From contig NZ_JALIGC010000025.1 of assembly GCF_024764775.1 (NCBI RefSeq), forward strand, positions 1 to 32,657: DNA of 32,657 nucleotides. The letters run 5' to 3'. The notes under the pieces are model-generated. The model did not search any database, was not told the DNA's origin, and saw only the letters and a list, made by a program, of their open reading frames with translations. Origin of the DNA: Scandinavium manionii. GTDB lineage: Bacteria; Pseudomonadota; Gammaproteobacteria; Enterobacterales; Enterobacteriaceae. This document shows, piece by piece, positions 19,345-28,547 of the stretch; within the stretch, counting starts at the first letter, position 1; each line of letters opens with the position of its first letter. Both the position numbers and the translations under genes were made by a program.

Positions 19345-22300
19345 TTACTCGTCTTCCAGTTCGATGTTGATACCCAGCGAACGGATTTCTTTCAACAGTA
19401 CGTTGAAGGATTCCGGCATGCCCGGTTCCATCTGATGGTTGCCGTCCACGATGTTTTTATACATCTTAGTACGACCATTCACATCATCAGACTTAACGGT
19501 GAGCATTTCCTGCAGGGTGTATGCTGCGCCATATGCTTCCAGCGCCCACACTTCCATCTCACCGAAGCGCTGACCACCGAACTGTGCCTTACCACCCAGC
19601 GGCTGCTGAGTAACGAGGCTGTAAGAACCAGTGGAACGAGCGTGCATCTTGTCATCGACCAGGTGGTTCAGTTTCAGCATGTACATGTAACCTACGGTTA
19701 CCTGACGCTCAAACTGCTCACCGGTACGACCATCGAACAGTGTAATCTGACCAGAAGAAGGCAGACCGCCGAGCTCCAGGAGCTCTTTGATTTCTGACTC
19801 TTTCGCACCATCGAAGACTGGAGTCGCGATTGGCATACCTTTTTTCAGGTTCTCAGCCAGACGCAGAACTTCGTCATCGGTGAAGGTGCTCAGGTCGACT
19901 TTCTGACGAATGTCGGTACCCAGATCGTAGGCACGCTGGATGAATTCGCGCAGTTTCGCGACTTCTTCTTGCTGCTTCAACATGGCGTTGATTTTCTCGC
20001 CGATGCCTTTGGCTGCCATACCCAGGTGAGTTTCCAGGATCTGACCGATGTTCATACGAGACGGTACACCCAGCGGGTTCAGTACGATGTCTACCGGCGT
20101 ACCGTTAGCATCGTGCGGCATATCTTCGATCGGGTTGATCTTCGAGATAACACCCTTGTTACCGTGACGACCCGCCATTTTATCACCAGGCTGGATCTGA
20201 CGTTTAACGGCCAGATACACCTTAACAATCTTCAGCACGCCTGGTGCCAGATCGTCGCCCTGAGTGATTTTGCGGCGTTTCGCTTCGAGTTTCTTCTCGA
20301 ACTCGTGCTTCAGTTCGTCGTACTGTTCAGCCAGCTGTTCCAGCTGATTTTGTTTCGCTTCGTCGGTCAGACCGAGCTCCAGCCAGCGGTCGCGTGGCAG
20401 TTTGTCGAGCTTCTCAGCTTCAACACCACCGGCAACCAGCACAGCGTAGATACGGCTAAACAGGCCAGCTTCGAGGATCTGCAATTCTTCAGACAGGTCT
20501 TTCTTCGCCTGCTTCAGCTGCATCTCTTCGATTTCCAGCGCACGTTTGTCTTTTTCCACGCCATCGCGGGTAAAGACCTGAACGTCGATAACAGTACCGG
20601 AAACACCGTTTGGTACGCGCAGAGAAGAGTCTTTAACGTCAGACGCTTTCTCACCGAAAATTGCACGCAGCAGTTTCTCTTCTGGCGTCAGCTGGGTTTC
20701 ACCTTTAGGCGTTACCTTACCAACCAGAATATCGCCGCCGGTCACTTCCGCACCAATGTAAACGATACCGGATTCATCAAGTTTAGAGAGCGCAGCTTCA
20801 CCCACGTTCGGGATGTCAGCAGTGATCTCTTCTGGCCCCAGCTTGGTGTCGCGGGACACACATGCCAGTTCCTGAATGTGAATCGTGGTGAAACGATCTT
20901 CCTGAACCACACGCTCGGAGACTAAGATGGAGTCTTCGAAGTTGTAGCCGTTCCACGGCATGAACGCTACGCGCATATTCTGACCGAGCGCCAGTTCACC
21001 GAGGTCGGTGGACGGGCCATCTGCCAGCACGTCGCCGCGCTCAATTGGTTCACCCAGGTTTACACACGGCATCTGGTTGATACAGGTGTTCTGGTTAGAA
21101 CGGGTGTATTTGGTCAGGTTATAAATGTCGATACCTGCTTCGCCCGGGTACATCTCGTCGTCGTTAACTTTGATAACGATACGGGACGCATCCACGTACT
21201 GAACGGTACCGCCACGTTTGGCAACGGCGGTTACGCCGGAGTCAACCGCTACAGCACGCTCCATACCGGTACCAACCAGCGGCTTATCAGCACGCAGAGT
21301 TGGAACCGCCTGACGTTGCATGTTCGCACCCATCAATGCACGGTTAGCATCATCGTGTTCCAGGAACGGGATCAGGGACGCACCGACGGAAACCACCTGT
21401 TGGGTGGATACGTCCATGTAGTCAACCTGGTCACGGCTGAACAGGCTTGATTCGCCACGGCTACGACAGGTTACGAGGTCTTCTTCAAAGTGGTTTTCGT
21501 CATCCAGGTTGGAGTTCGCCTGAGCGATGACGTAGTTGCCTTCTTCGATAGCAGACAGGTAATGAATTTCGTCAGTCACAACACCGTCGGTCACTTTACG
21601 ATACGGAGTCTCAAGGAAGCCGTATTCGTTTGTCTGTGCGTACACGGACAGTGAGTTGATCAGACCGATGTTTGGACCTTCAGGCGTTTCGATTGGACAT
21701 ACGCGACCGTAGTGAGTCGGGTGTACGTCTCGAACTTCGAAGCCCGCACGTTCACGGGTCAGACCGCCTGGGCCGAGGGCAGAAATACGACGCTTGTGCG
21801 TGATTTCAGACAACGGGTTGTTCTGGTCCATAAACTGAGACAGCTGGCTAGAACCAAAGAACTCTTTCACCGCAGCAGAAATCGGCTTGGCGTTGATCAT
21901 GTCCTGAGGCATCAGGGTGTCAAGGTCGCCCAGAGACAGACGCTCTTTAACCGCACGCTCAACACGTACCAGGCCAACACGGAATTGGTTTTCAGCCATT
22001 TCGCCAACAGAACGGATACGACGGTTGCCGAGGTGGTCGATATCATCCACTTCGCCCTGGCCGTTACGAATGCCGATCAGTTTACGCATAACCTGGATGA
22101 TGTCGTCTTTGCTCAGGATACCTGAACCTTCGATTTCATCACGCAGCAGAGAACGGTTGAACTTCATACGACCAACCGCTGACAGGTCATAACGGTCTTC
22201 GGAGAAGAACAGGTTCTCGAACAGGCTTTCAGCCGCTTCGCGAGTTGGTGGCTCACCAGGACGCATCATACGGTAGATCTCAACCAGCGCGCTTAAGCGG

Positions 22301-23373
22301 TCGTTGGTTGGGTCGACACGGATGGTCTCGGACATGTATGCGCCGTGATCCAGGTCGTTGGTGAACAGCGTTTCGATACGCTTGTGACCTGACTGGCTCA
22401 GCTTCGCCAGCAGATCCAGGCTCAGCTCCATGTTCGCCGGGCAGATCAGCTCACCAGTGGACGCATCGACGTAGTCTTTTGCAGCCACTTTGCCAGCAAT
22501 ATACTCAACCGGAACTTCGATGAGTTTAATGTCATCTTTTTCCAGCTGGCGAATGTGGCGGGCAGTGATACGACGACCTTTCTCGATGTACACCTTACCG
22601 TCTGCTTCGATATCGAAGGAGGCAGTTTCGCCACGCAGACGCTCAGGGATGAGTTCCATCTGCAGCTTGTTATCACGGATTTCGAAAATAACTTTTTCGA
22701 AGAACAGATCAAGGATCTGCTCAGTGGTGTAACTCAGCGCGCGCAGGATGATGGTCGCAGGCAGCTTACGACGACGGTCGATACGGACAAACAGGTTGTC
22801 TTTCGGATCGAACTCGAAGTCCAGCCAGGAACCACGGTAAGGGATGATACGTGCGTTATAAAGCACTTTACCCGAAGAGTGGGTTTTACCCTTATCGCTG
22901 TCAAAGAAGACGCCCGGGCTACGGTGCAACTGAGAAACGATAACACGCTCAGTACCGTTGATGACGAAGGTACCGTTATCGGTCATGAGCGGAATTTCGC
23001 CCATGTACACTTCTTGTTCTTTAATGTCTTTTACTGTGCCTTCCGGCGCTTCACGCTCATAAATCACCAGACGCAGTTTAACGCGCAGGGGAGCGGAATA
23101 GGTCACGCCGCGAATCTGACATTCTTTAACGTCAAATACAGGCTCGCCCAGACGATAGCTCACATACTGCAGCTCTGAATTGCCGCTGTAGCTCGCGATC
23201 GGGAACACGGAGCGGAAAGCCGCTTCGAGACCATACTGACCTTCAGGATCTTGCTCGATGAACTTCTGGAACGAGTCAAGCTGGATAGAAAGGAGATAAG
23301 GTATGTCCAGAACTTGTGGACGTTTACCAAAATCCTTACGAATACGTTTTTTCTCGGTATAGGAGTAAACCAT
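19345..23373 (-). CDS. rpoB: RNA polymerase beta subunit
   Basis: Beta forms the second pincer of RNA polymerase and the rifampicin pocket. With the ATG at 23373 (MVYSYTEKKRIRKDFG) it has 1342 residues as in E. coli; the open frame runs 14 codons further upstream, but that part is leader. The rifampicin cluster GSSQLSQFMDQNNPLSEITHKRRISALG is cited by its key residues D516, H526 and S531, all wild type, so a rifampicin-sensitive enzyme is expected. The C-terminal GGKAQFGGQRFGEMEVWALEA clamp motif is intact at its usual place. It follows rplL after an attenuator. Confidence 0.99.
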   Translation of the reverse strand: MVYSYTEKKRIRKDFGKRPQVLDIPYLLSIQLDSFQKFIEQDPEGQYGLEAAFRSVFPIASYSGNSELQYVSYRLGEPVFDVKECQIRGVTYSAPLRVKLRLVIYEREAPEGTVKDIKEQEVYMGEIPLMTDNGTFVINGTERVIVSQLHRSPGVFFDSDKGKTHSSGKVLYNARIIPYRGSWLDFEFDPKDNLFVRIDRRRKLPATIILRALSYTTEQILDLFFEKVIFEIRDNKLQMELIPERLRGETASFDIEADGKVYIEKGRRITARHIRQLEKDDIKLIEVPVEYIAGKVAAKDYVDASTGELICPANMELSLDLLAKLSQSGHKRIETLFTNDLDHGAYMSETIRVDPTNDRLSALVEIYRMMRPGEPPTREAAESLFENLFFSEDRYDLSAVGRMKFNRSLLRDEIEGSGILSKDDIIQVMRKLIGIRNGQGEVDDIDHLGNRRIRSVGEMAENQFRVGLVRVERAVKERLSLGDLDTLMPQDMINAKPISAAVKEFFGSSQLSQFMDQNNPLSEITHKRRISALGPGGLTRERAGFEVRDVHPTHYGRVCPIETPEGPNIGLINSLSVYAQTNEYGFLETPYRKVTDGVVTDEIHYLSAIEEGNYVIAQANSNLDDENHFEEDLVTCRSRGESSLFSRDQVDYMDVSTQQVVSVGASLIPFLEHDDANRALMGANMQRQAVPTLRADKPLVGTGMERAVAVDSGVTAVAKRGGTVQYVDASRIVIKVNDDEMYPGEAGIDIYNLTKYTRSNQNTCINQMPCVNLGEPIERGDVLADGPSTDLGELALGQNMRVAFMPWNGYNFEDSILVSERVVQEDRFTTIHIQELACVSRDTKLGPEEITADIPNVGEAALSKLDESGIVYIGAEVTGGDILVGKVTPKGETQLTPEEKLLRAIFGEKASDVKDSSLRVPNGVSGTVIDVQVFTRDGVEKDKRALEIEEMQLKQAKKDLSEELQILEAGLFSRIYAVLVAGGVEAEKLDKLPRDRWLELGLTDEAKQNQLEQLAEQYDELKHEFEKKLEAKRRKITQGDDLAPGVLKIVKVYLAVKRQIQPGDKMAGRHGNKGVISKINPIEDMPHDANGTPVDIVLNPLGVPSRMNIGQILETHLGMAAKGIGEKINAMLKQQEEVAKLREFIQRAYDLGTDIRQKVDLSTFTDDEVLRLAENLKKGMPIATPVFDGAKESEIKELLELGGLPSSGQITLFDGRTGEQFERQVTVGYMYMLKLNHLVDDKMHARSTGSYSLVTQQPLGGKAQFGGQRFGEMEVWALEAYGAAYTLQEMLTVKSDDVNGRTKMYKNIVDGNHQMEPGMPESFNVLLKEIRSLGINIELEDE

Positions 23374-23623
23374 AGGGTTCCTCAGCTCGCTGACAAGTCG
23401 ACCGACTCTGCCCATTAGAGGGGCAGTTTATGCAACACTATTTTGTGGACCGGAAAATGGAACACTTTCCGCAATACCTGTTGCTATCACGCTTAAACCA
23501 TTTCGTTGCGGTTTACACAAGGCGAGCACCCTGTCGCAATATATTAAGTCGTCGATAGAAACAAGCATTGTCAGGACAGCCAGCAGTCAAACAGTGTGAA
23601 ATGCTACTGGCGCCTTACAGCGC
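23374..23623 (-). promoter_or_regulatory. rplL-rpoB intercistronic region with processing structures
   Basis: This 250-base stretch between the attenuator and rpoB holds no gene. It contains several inverted segments and is closely similar in layout to the E. coli rplL-rpoB spacer, where RNase III cuts the transcript. Conservation of the non-coding sequence supports the same role here; I did not map the cleavage site. Confidence 0.5.
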
Positions 23624-23654
23624 AAAAAGGCTGGTGACTAAAAAGTCACCAGCC
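23624..23654 (-). terminator. Attenuator between rplL and rpoB
   Basis: On the minus strand GGCTGGTGAC and GTCACCAGCC form a perfect 10-bp stem with a 6-base loop, followed by TTTTT. It lies 40 bases after rplL. In E. coli the equivalent partial terminator lets only a fraction of polymerases reach rpoBC, setting the ratio of ribosomal protein to polymerase subunits. Confidence 0.92.
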
Positions 23655-23693
23655 ATCAGCCTAATTACTCAGGCTGCAACCGGAAGGGTTGGC

Positions 23694-24059
23694 TTATTTA
23701 ACTTCAACTTCAGCGCCAGCTTCTTCCAGAGATTTTTTCAGTGCTTCTGCGTCATCTTTGCTCACGCCTTCTTTCAGAGCGGCTGGAGCAGATTCTACCA
23801 GGTCTTTAGCTTCTTTCAGACCCAGACCAGTTGCGCCACGTACAGCTTTGATCACTGCAACTTTGTTAGCGCCAACTGCTTTCAGAACGACGTCGAATTC
23901 AGTTTTTTCTTCAGCAGCTTCAGCTGGGCCTGCAGCAACAGCTACAGCGGCAGCAGCGGAAACACCGAATTTTTCTTCCATTGCAGAGATCAGTTCTACA
24001 ACGTCCATTACAGACATAGCGGATACTGCTTCAATGATTTGATCTTTAGTGATAGACAT
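23694..24059 (-). CDS. rplL: 50S ribosomal protein L7/L12
   Basis: L7/L12 forms the flexible stalk dimers that recruit translation factors and stimulate their GTPase activity. The 121 residues equal E. coli. The N-terminal dimer and L10-binding helices (1-30) are followed by an Ala-rich hinge (VSAAAAVAVAAGPAEAAEE region, about 33-51) and the C-terminal factor-binding domain with VKAVRGATGLGLKEAK near 70. It begins 66 bases after rplJ with its own ribosome site, allowing the four copies per ribosome, and precedes the attenuator. Confidence 0.99.
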   Translation of the reverse strand: MSITKDQIIEAVSAMSVMDVVELISAMEEKFGVSAAAAVAVAAGPAEAAEEKTEFDVVLKAVGANKVAVIKAVRGATGLGLKEAKDLVESAPAALKEGVSKDDAEALKKSLEEAGAEVEVK

Positions 24060-24125
24060 TTAAATTGTTCCTGAAAATCAGAATTAGTTTATACGTAAGC
24101 CAATGCGTTATAAAGATAACTGCTA

Positions 24126-24623
24126 TTAAGCAGCTTCTTTCGCATCGCGTACAGCAGCCAGAGTGCGAACCAGTTTGCCAGCCGAAGCTTCTTTCATGGT
24201 TGCCATCAGGCGTGCAATTGCTTCGTCGTAGGTTGGCAGTGTAGCCAGGCGATCGATTTGCGATGCCGGGATCAACTCACCTTCAAAGGCTGCGGCTTTG
24301 ACCTCAAATTTTGCATTCGCTTTCGCGAAATCTTTGAACAGACGAGCAGCTGCGCCCGGGTGTTCCATAGAATATGCAATCAGGGTCGGACCAACAAACG
24401 TGTCTTTCAGGCACTCAAACTGAGAACCTTCAACGACGCGGCGCAGCAGGGTGTTACGAACAACACGCATGTATACGCCAGCTTCACGGCCTGCTTTACG
24501 CAGTTCGGTCATTTTGTCTACAGTAACGCCACGGGAATCCGCAACTACTGCAGACAGCGCGCCTTTGGCTACTTCGCTGACTTCAGCAACAATCGCTTGT
24601 TTGTCTTGAAGATTTAAAGCCAT
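24126..24623 (-). CDS. rplJ: 50S ribosomal protein L10
   Basis: L10 anchors the L7/L12 dimers on 23S rRNA and represses its own operon by binding the mRNA leader as the L10-(L12)4 complex. It has 165 residues as in E. coli, starting MALNLQDKQAIVAEVSEVA, with the C-terminal helix (KLVRTLAAVRDAKEAA) that docks L7/L12. GGAGC precedes the ATG. It is the first gene after the leader structure and promoter at 24755-24910. Confidence 0.99.
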   Translation of the reverse strand: MALNLQDKQAIVAEVSEVAKGALSAVVADSRGVTVDKMTELRKAGREAGVYMRVVRNTLLRRVVEGSQFECLKDTFVGPTLIAYSMEHPGAAARLFKDFAKANAKFEVKAAAFEGELIPASQIDRLATLPTYDEAIARLMATMKEASAGKLVRTLAAVRDAKEAA

Positions 24624-24754
24624 TAGCTTTGCTCCTGGATGTTTGCCAGAGATTATCTCTGGAACTCACTTCACTCTTTCCAACGAAAGAGCGTCTTAAT
24701 ACGGTGAGCAGAAACAAGCCAAAGAGTATCAAAAATAATCTTAGCGTTCTGTCA

Positions 24755-24829
24755 CCGTCTACGCAGGGTATTAAGTTTCTGACGAAACGCCTGCGGTCTT
24801 CGACGGAGGCCTGGATTAGGCCAGGCTCC
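24755..24829 (-). promoter_or_regulatory. rplJ leader: L10-(L12)4 autoregulatory structure
   Basis: On the minus strand a hairpin GCCTGG/CCAGGC is followed by a layered stem: CCGTC with GACGG, CGCAGG with CCTGCG, and GTTTC/GAAAC at the tip, with unpaired bases between layers. This matches the E. coli L10 leader, whose kink-turn-like internal loop is the repressor target. It lies about 130 bases before the rplJ start codon. Confidence 0.8.
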
Positions 24830-24881
24830 AACGAACAAATCTGTATCTGCTAACCAACGTTAACAGAATCGTGGGGGGAAG

Positions 24882-24910
24882 ATTGTAGACAAATCCACCG
24901 CCCACGTAAA
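24882..24910 (-). promoter_or_regulatory. rplJ promoter
   Basis: On the minus strand TTTACG (24905-24910), 17 bp, then TACAAT (24882-24887). It lies directly after the rplA stop and matches the position of the main L10 promoter of E. coli, which drives rplJL-rpoBC. Confidence 0.82.
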
Positions 24911-24918
24911 GGCTAATC

Positions 24919-25623
24919 TTAGTTCGCTACTGCGGTAAGACCAGCCTGGTCAACGGCAACGCCAGCACCCATGGTGGTGGAGAGGCTGACTTTCTTGATG
25001 TACACGCCTTTAGCCTGAGTTGGTTTCGCTTTTTTCAGCGCAACCAGCAGGGATTCCAGGTTTTCTTTCAGTTTGTCAGCGTCAAAATCCACTTTACCGA
25101 TGGTGGTGTGGATGATGCCGTTTTTGTCGTTACGATAACGAACCTGACCTGCTTTAGCGTTATTAACCGCTTCAGCAACGTTAGGCGTTACAGTACCAAC
25201 TTTCGGGTTAGGCATCAGGCCACGTGGACCCAGAACCTGACCCAGTTGGCCAACAACGCGCATTGCATCCGGGGAAGCAATAACAACGTCAAAGTTCATT
25301 TCGCCTTTCTTGATCTGGTCAGCCAGATCTTCCATACCTACCAGCTCTGCGCCAGCAGCTTTAGCTGCTTCAGCGTTTGCGCCCTGGGCAAATACGGCTA
25401 CGCGAACGGAACGGCCAGTACCGTGTGGCAGTACAGTTGCACCACGTACGTTCTGGTCAGATTTACGAGCGTCGATGCCGAGGTTAACAGCAACGTCTAC
25501 GCTTTCAGTAAATTTAGCGGTGGCCAGCTCTTTCAGAAGAGCGATGGCTTCGTTGATGTCATACTGTTTAGTTGCATCAACTTTCTCACGGATCACGCGC
25601 ATACGCTTGGTCAGTTTAGCCAT
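24919..25623 (-). CDS. rplA: 50S ribosomal protein L1
   Basis: L1 forms the mobile stalk by the ribosomal E site and helps release deacylated tRNA; free L1 represses rplK-rplA translation. The 234 residues equal E. coli, beginning MAKLTKRMRVIREKVD. The conserved domain II segment includes GPRGLMPNPKVGTV near residues 125-140. It starts three bases after the rplK stop, so translation is coupled, as needed for control from a single L1 site before rplK. Confidence 0.99.
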   Translation of the reverse strand: MAKLTKRMRVIREKVDATKQYDINEAIALLKELATAKFTESVDVAVNLGIDARKSDQNVRGATVLPHGTGRSVRVAVFAQGANAEAAKAAGAELVGMEDLADQIKKGEMNFDVVIASPDAMRVVGQLGQVLGPRGLMPNPKVGTVTPNVAEAVNNAKAGQVRYRNDKNGIIHTTIGKVDFDADKLKENLESLLVALKKAKPTQAKGVYIKKVSLSTTMGAGVAVDQAGLTAVAN

Positions 25624-25626
25624 TTC

Positions 25627-26055
25627 TTAATCCTCCACTACCAGGCCCATGGAACGCGCAGTACCTTCGATTGAGCGAGTCATCGCTTCAATGTCAGCAC
25701 CAGTCATGTCGGCAGCTTTAGTCTGCGCGATTTCCTGCAGCTGAGCGCGAGAAATTTTACCAACTTTCTCTTTGTTCGGCTTGCCGGAACCAGACTTAAT
25801 ACCTGCAGCTTTCTTCAGCAGAACCGCAGCTGGCGGAGTCTTGGTGATGAAAGTGAATGAACGGTCAGCGTAAACGGTGATGACGACAGGAGTCGGCAGA
25901 CCTTTTTCCAGGGATTCAGTTTTTGCGTTGAACGCTTTACAGAATTCCATGATGTTCACGCCCTGCTGGCCCAGTGCTGGACCAACCGGTGGACTTGGGT
26001 TCGCCATACCAGCTGCAACCTGCAGCTTGACGTAGGCTTGTACTTTCTTAGCCAT
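25627..26055 (-). CDS. rplK: 50S ribosomal protein L11
   Basis: L11 sits at the GTPase-associated centre and is needed for RelA to sense uncharged tRNA. The start at 26055 (MAKKVQAYVKLQV) gives the usual 142 residues; a TTG two codons upstream is not conserved. The proline-rich NPSPPVGPALGQQGVNI segment of the N-terminal domain, target of thiostrepton-type drugs, is intact. The C-terminal rRNA-binding domain carries the KVGKISRAQLQEIA region. It follows its own promoter and the L1-binding leader. Confidence 0.98.
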   Translation of the reverse strand: MAKKVQAYVKLQVAAGMANPSPPVGPALGQQGVNIMEFCKAFNAKTESLEKGLPTPVVITVYADRSFTFITKTPPAAVLLKKAAGIKSGSGKPNKEKVGKISRAQLQEIAQTKAADMTGADIEAMTRSIEGTARSMGLVVED

Positions 26056-26072
26056 TCTCAATTTCCTCTATT

Positions 26073-26100
26073 GGGTAATAGCGCCTCAAGGAGGCTCCCC
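26073..26100 (-). promoter_or_regulatory. L1 repressor-binding site in rplK leader
   Basis: On the minus strand GCCTC pairs with GAGGC around CTT; an outer helix pairs CCC (near 26073-26075 on the complementary strand) with GGG across an uneven internal loop. This two-helix form mimics the L1 site on 23S rRNA and sits about 20 bases before the rplK start, as in E. coli. Confidence 0.75.
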
Positions 26101-26141
26101 GTGATTAATACGTGATTTATGTGCACAAGGCCCATAAATAC

Positions 26142-26176
26142 AAAAGGCGCGAAATTGTATGCCAATCTCGCGCCTT
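26142..26176 (-). terminator. Terminator of secE-nusG
   Basis: On the minus strand AAGGCGCGA and TCGCGCCTT form a perfect 9-bp stem with a 15-base loop, followed by TT and TG. It lies 24 bases after the nusG stop. The loop contains the -10 box of the rplK promoter. Confidence 0.75.
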
Positions 26177-26182
26177 GTACAA
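26154..26182 (-). promoter_or_regulatory. rplK promoter
   Basis: On the minus strand TTGTAC (26177-26182), 17 bp, then TACAAT (26154-26159). It corresponds to the E. coli L11 promoter. Transcription would start near 26147, inside the terminator stem of the previous operon. Confidence 0.85.
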
Positions 26183-26200
26183 CAAATAATTGCTGCTTAT

Positions 26201-26746
26201 TTATGCTTTTTCAACCTGGCCAAAGTCCAGTTCTACCGGCGTTGCACGCCCGAAGATAGAGACTGAAACTTTCAGGCGGGACTTCTCGTAGTCCACCTCT
26301 TCAACCACACCGTTGAAGTCTGCAAACGGGCCGTCGCTAACGCGAACCATTTCACCCGGTTCGAACAGCGTTTTAGGACGCGGCTTATCACCAACCTGCT
26401 GCAGGCGGTTCATAATCGCATCAACTTCTTTATCGCTAATCGGCGCCGGACGATCGGAAGTACCACCGATGAAGCCCATTACGCGTGGCACGCTACGCAC
26501 CAGGTGCCAGCTGGCGTCATTCATCACCATCTGTACCAGCACGTAACCAGGGAAGAATTTGCGCTCACTCTTGCGACGCTGGCCGCCACGAATTTCGACC
26601 ACTTCTTCGGTCGGAACCATGACTTCACCAAACAACTCTTCCATATTGTGTAATTTGATATGCTCACGCAGCGAAGTGGCTACGCGGCCTTCAAAACCGG
26701 AAAACGCCTGAACGACGTACCAGCGCTTTTTAGGAGCTTCAGACAT
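26201..26746 (-). CDS. nusG: Transcription termination/antitermination factor NusG
   Basis: NusG binds RNA polymerase through its N-terminal NGN domain (about 1-123) and contacts Rho or ribosomal protein S10 through its C-terminal KOW domain (about 124-181). It has 181 residues as in E. coli. Visible conserved parts are KRWYVVQAFSGFE, FPGYVLVQM, RVMGFIGG and the KOW segment VRVSDGPFADFNGVVEEV. The start codon is two bases after the secE stop, so the pair is coupled. Confidence 0.99.
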   Translation of the reverse strand: MSEAPKKRWYVVQAFSGFEGRVATSLREHIKLHNMEELFGEVMVPTEEVVEIRGGQRRKSERKFFPGYVLVQMVMNDASWHLVRSVPRVMGFIGGTSDRPAPISDKEVDAIMNRLQQVGDKPRPKTLFEPGEMVRVSDGPFADFNGVVEEVDYEKSRLKVSVSIFGRATPVELDFGQVEKA

Positions 26747-26747
26747 C

Positions 26748-27131
26748 TCAGAACCTCAGGCCAGTGATAAAAGAGACCAGGCGAACCAGAATACCATCCA
26801 GTCCCCACAGGATCAGCGACATGACAGCAGTAACTGCGGCCACAATCAGCGTAGTGTGTAGCGTTTCCTGACGCGTCGGCCAAATGACCTTACGAACTTC
26901 GGTTCTCGCTTCACGAGCAAATGCTACGGTCGCCTTGCCTTTGGTCGTCAACAGCGCGACACCGCCCGCTGCAGCAATCAGAATCACTACGGCCAGCGCA
27001 CGCAGCGGCAACATCATGTCGCGATAAAGGTAGTTGCCCACAATAGCTACAATCAGCAGTACGGCAACGATCACCCACTTCATCGCTTCCAGGCCGCGCC
27101 CGCTCCCTTGAGCTTCGGTATTCGCACTCAT
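26748..27131 (-). CDS. secE: Preprotein translocase subunit SecE
   Basis: SecE clamps SecY in the SecYEG protein-export channel of the inner membrane. I chose the ATG at 27131 (MSANTEAQGSGRGLEAMKW), giving 127 residues as in E. coli; five upstream in-frame codons are not conserved. Three membrane segments are visible (about 18-36, 44-62 and 93-111). The essential cytoplasmic amphipathic part with TEVRKVIWPTRQE is at 77-89. A promoter should lie at 27150-27260, but the only -10 candidate I see (TTTAGT at 27220-27225 on the minus strand) is weak. Confidence 0.98.
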   Translation of the reverse strand: MSANTEAQGSGRGLEAMKWVIVAVLLIVAIVGNYLYRDMMLPLRALAVVILIAAAGGVALLTTKGKATVAFAREARTEVRKVIWPTRQETLHTTLIVAAVTAVMSLILWGLDGILVRLVSFITGLRF

Positions 27132-27305
27132 AAACCAACCTGTCACAAGTATTCGATAAACATCTTTGCCCCGCGAGAGTGCGAGGCAACCAAAACCGAA
27201 ATGCTCTGCTGCGTTTCGGACTAAACGCCCTCTTCAGAGCCTGTCTCAGCAATGATTATGACAAAAAAAATCACTGATGAGCCAGGTTCTGGTTCGAAAG
27301 CGTGC

Positions 27306-27332
27306 AAAAAGGGCATCAAATGATGCCCTTTT
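27306..27332 (-). terminator. Terminator of the thrU-tufB operon
   Basis: On the minus strand GGGCATCA and TGATGCCC form a perfect stem with a two-base centre, extended by A-T pairs and followed by TTTTT. It lies about 30 bases after the tufB stop. Confidence 0.9.
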
Positions 27333-27362
27333 ATTGCGCATTGCGTCAAATGTTATCCGCGA

Positions 27363-28547
27363 TTAGCTGATAACTTTAGCAACAACGCCTGCGCCTACGG
27401 TACGGCCGCCTTCACGGATTGCGAAACGCAGACCGTCATCCATCGCGATTGGGTGGATCAGGGTAACAACCATTTTGATGTTGTCGCCTGGCATTACCAT
27501 CTCAACGCCTTCTGGCAGTTCGATGGTGCCGGTCACGTCAGTTGTACGGAAGTAGAACTGTGGACGGTAGCCTTTGAAGAACGGAGTATGACGGCCGCCT
27601 TCATCTTTGGACAGGATGTACACTTCAGATTCGAACTTGGTGTGCGGGTTGATTGAACCCGGCTTGGCCAGAACCTGACCACGTTCGATTTCTTCACGTT
27701 TGATACCACGCAGCAGAACACCAACGTTCTCACCAGCACGGCCTTCGTCCAGCAGTTTGCGGAACATTTCAACGCCAGTACAGGTAGTTTTCGCAGTTTC
27801 TTTGATACCAACGATTTCTACTTCTTCACCCACTTTAACGATACCGCGCTCTACACGACCGGTAACAACAGTACCACGGCCGGAGATGGAGAATACGTCT
27901 TCGATTGGCAGCAGGAATGGCTTGTCGATCGCACGTTCTGGTTCTGGGATGTAAGAATCCAGGTAACCAGCCAGTTCGATGATTTTAGCTTCCCACTCAG
28001 CTTCGCCTTCCAGCGCTTTCAGCGCGGAACCACGAACGATAGGTGTGTCGTCGCCTGGGAAATCGTACTGGGACAGGAGTTCACGAACTTCCATCTCAAC
28101 CAGTTCCAGCAGCTCTTCGTCATCAACCATGTCACATTTGTTCAGGAACACGATGATGAAAGGAACGCCTACCTGACGACCCAGCAGGATGTGCTCACGA
28201 GTCTGTGGCATAGGGCCATCAGTCGCAGCAACAACCAGGATAGCGCCATCCATCTGCGCAGCACCGGTGATCATGTTTTTAACATAGTCGGCGTGGCCTG
28301 GGCAGTCTACGTGTGCGTAGTGGCGAGTCGGGGTGTCATATTCAACGTGGGAAGTGTTGATGGTGATACCACGAGCTTTTTCTTCTGGTGCGTTATCGAT
28401 CTGGTCGAATGCGCGAGCAGAACCGCCGTAGGTCTTAGCCAGTACGGAGGTGATTGCAGCAGTCAGCGTTGTTTTACCATGGTCAACGTGGCCGATAGTA
28501 CCGACGTTAACGTGCGGTTTTGTACGTTCAAACTTTTCTTTAGACAT
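27363..28547 (-). CDS. tufB: Elongation factor Tu
   Basis: EF-Tu carries aminoacyl-tRNA to the ribosome as a GTP complex. The 394 residues equal E. coli EF-Tu. GTPase motifs are GHVDHGKT (19-26), DCPGH (81-85) and NKCD (136-139), with the switch I GITINTSHVEYDT. Domains 2 and 3 complete the chain. The last residues are VVAKVIS. The tRNA genes just upstream and the place beside secE identify it as tufB rather than tufA, which lies with fusA in enterobacteria. GAGGGA precedes the ATG. Confidence 0.99.
   Translation of the reverse strand: MSKEKFERTKPHVNVGTIGHVDHGKTTLTAAITSVLAKTYGGSARAFDQIDNAPEEKARGITINTSHVEYDTPTRHYAHVDCPGHADYVKNMITGAAQMDGAILVVAATDGPMPQTREHILLGRQVGVPFIIVFLNKCDMVDDEELLELVEMEVRELLSQYDFPGDDTPIVRGSALKALEGEAEWEAKIIELAGYLDSYIPEPERAIDKPFLLPIEDVFSISGRGTVVTGRVERGIVKVGEEVEIVGIKETAKTTCTGVEMFRKLLDEGRAGENVGVLLRGIKREEIERGQVLAKPGSINPHTKFESEVYILSKDEGGRHTPFFKGYRPQFYFRTTDVTGTIELPEGVEMVMPGDNIKMVVTLIHPIAMDDGLRFAIREGGRTVGAGVVAKVIS

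Noticed and set aside
19969..23178. Several 130-320-codon frames opposite rpoB
   Set aside because: Shadow frames of a strongly codon-biased essential gene.
23374..23415. 14-codon N-terminal extension of RpoB
   Set aside because: The conserved protein begins MVYSYTEKK; the upstream codons are leader sequence.
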